Positions 4,676-5,266 of a stretch of 5,266 nt of DNA are shown here, in pieces (positions within the stretch are counted from its first letter, which is position 1; the number at the start of each line of letters is the position of its first letter). The DNA comes from Candidatus Bathyarchaeota archaeon. Lineage in GTDB: Archaea > Thermoproteota > Bathyarchaeia > EX4484-135 > B24-G1. The DNA lies in the NCBI GenBank assembly GCA_003662535.1, contig QMYG01000055.1, forward strand, positions 1 to 5,266. Direction: 5' to 3'. A model generated the notes under the pieces. It ran no database searches. It was not told the DNA's origin and worked only from the letters and a program-made list of their open reading frames with translations. The translations under genes were made by a program, and so were the position numbers.

Positions 4676-5266
4676 ATGATTGTCGTGAAGTGGAAGCCCC
4701 TAGACGAGATACTGGACATGGTGAAGGAGTTTAACAGCGTGCTTATTGTGGGCTGCGACACCTGCGCGGCCGTCGTTCAGGCTGGTGGTAGACGGCAGGT
4801 CGAGACTATGAAGAAGATGCTTGAGATGGCAAACAAGCTGAAGTTTGGAAACAGGCTGAAAATCGGCTCCATATCCATACCGCACCAGTGCAACCCAGAA
4901 ATCGTCAGAACCCACTTAGGGCCCGTAGCCAGAGACTACGAGGCTTTCCTCTCGCTCGCCTGCGGGGTCGGAGTGCAAACAATAGCTTCGGTCTTCACGG
5001 ATAAGGCGGTCATCCCAGGAAACAACACGATGTTCATCGGGGAGCACAACTGGGAGGAGCGGAAGTTCTACGAGATGTGTAGGGCGTGCGGAAACTGCAT
5101 ACTCTTCGAGACCGGCGGAATCTGCCCGATAACTAGGTGCGCTAAGGGCCTCCTGAACGGGCCCTGCGGGGGCCAGGCCAACGGGAAATGCGAGGTTGGA
5201 GGCTGGACGAGGGACTGCGCCTGGATACAAATCTACGAGAGGCTGAAGGCGAGGGGCAGGCTGGAC
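4676..5266 (+). CDS. metV: MetV-like methylenetetrahydrofolate reductase C-terminal/zinc-binding protein (3' partial)
   Basis: The frame is open for 197 codons from ATG 4676 to the end of the window with no stop; MetV proteins are of about this length, so only a few residues should be missing. The protein has VGCDTCAAV (Cys27, Cys30), Cys72, Cys96 in ACGVGVQ, then a cysteine-rich end: CRACGNC (135-141), GICPITRCAKGLLNGPCGG (148-166), GKCEV (170-174) and CAWIQIYERL (181-190). This is the signature of the MTHFR C-terminal (MetV) family, the partner of the flavoprotein MetF that reduces methylene- to methyl-tetrahydropterin in the acetyl-CoA pathway. GGAGG (4662-4666) in the end of the preceding gene lies 9 nt upstream, and the intergenic gap is 4 bp. 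With mvhD and the short HdrA it recalls the Moorella MetVF-HdrABC-MvhD complex. metF should follow. Confidence 0.88.
   Translation, partial: MIVVKWKPLDEILDMVKEFNSVLIVGCDTCAAVVQAGGRRQVETMKKMLEMANKLKFGNRLKIGSISIPHQCNPEIVRTHLGPVARDYEAFLSLACGVGVQTIASVFTDKAVIPGNNTMFIGEHNWEERKFYEMCRACGNCILFETGGICPITRCAKGLLNGPCGGQANGKCEVGGWTRDCAWIQIYERLKARGRLD

Overview
The window looks like a piece of a thermophile-like archaeal chromosome. The evidence is: an archaeal-type TrmI tRNA methyltransferase; BRE/TATA-like promoter boxes; GGAGGTGA-type ribosome binding sites; heavy use of AGA/AGG, ATA and CTA codons; a VapBC pair; and MvhD/HdrA-type redox proteins. The lineage cannot be fixed from sequence alone. A TACK or Bathyarchaeia/Hadarchaea-like acetyl-CoA-pathway archaeon is my best guess, at low confidence.

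Left part (1-1702, + strand): a proviral or virus-derived block. It opens inside a prohead-protease-like domain that runs in frame, with no stop, into an HK97-fold major capsid protein (MCP). The MCP also has its own strong internal ribosome binding site and ATG at 184. A single-pass membrane protein follows, then a ribbon-helix-helix (RHH) type DNA-binding protein with its own TATA box. No tail, connector, portal or terminase gene lies to the right of the capsid gene.

Middle (1694-2358, - strand): an AT-rich VapB-VapC toxin-antitoxin operon. It converges on, and overlaps by 9 bp, the end of the RHH gene. It is transcribed away from trmI through a short divergent promoter region with a nearly symmetric TATA element.

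Right part (2434-5266, + strand): host genes. First come trmI (tRNA m1A methyltransferase) and a two-helix membrane protein of unknown function. A new promoter then starts a tight redox operon: mvhD (2Fe-2S electron-transfer subunit), a short HdrA-like iron-sulfur protein without the flavin domain, and metV (zinc-binding partner of methylenetetrahydrofolate reductase MetF), whose open frame runs off the window. In the acetogen Moorella, MetV, MetF, HdrABC and MvhD form one methylene-THF reductase complex. This operon looks like an archaeal, compacted version in which electrons could pass from MvhD through the short HdrA to MetV-MetF. metF is predicted just downstream.

No tRNA, rRNA, CRISPR array or insertion sequence was seen. 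The longest gene-free stretch (3483-3602) holds a T-run and the mvhD promoter.
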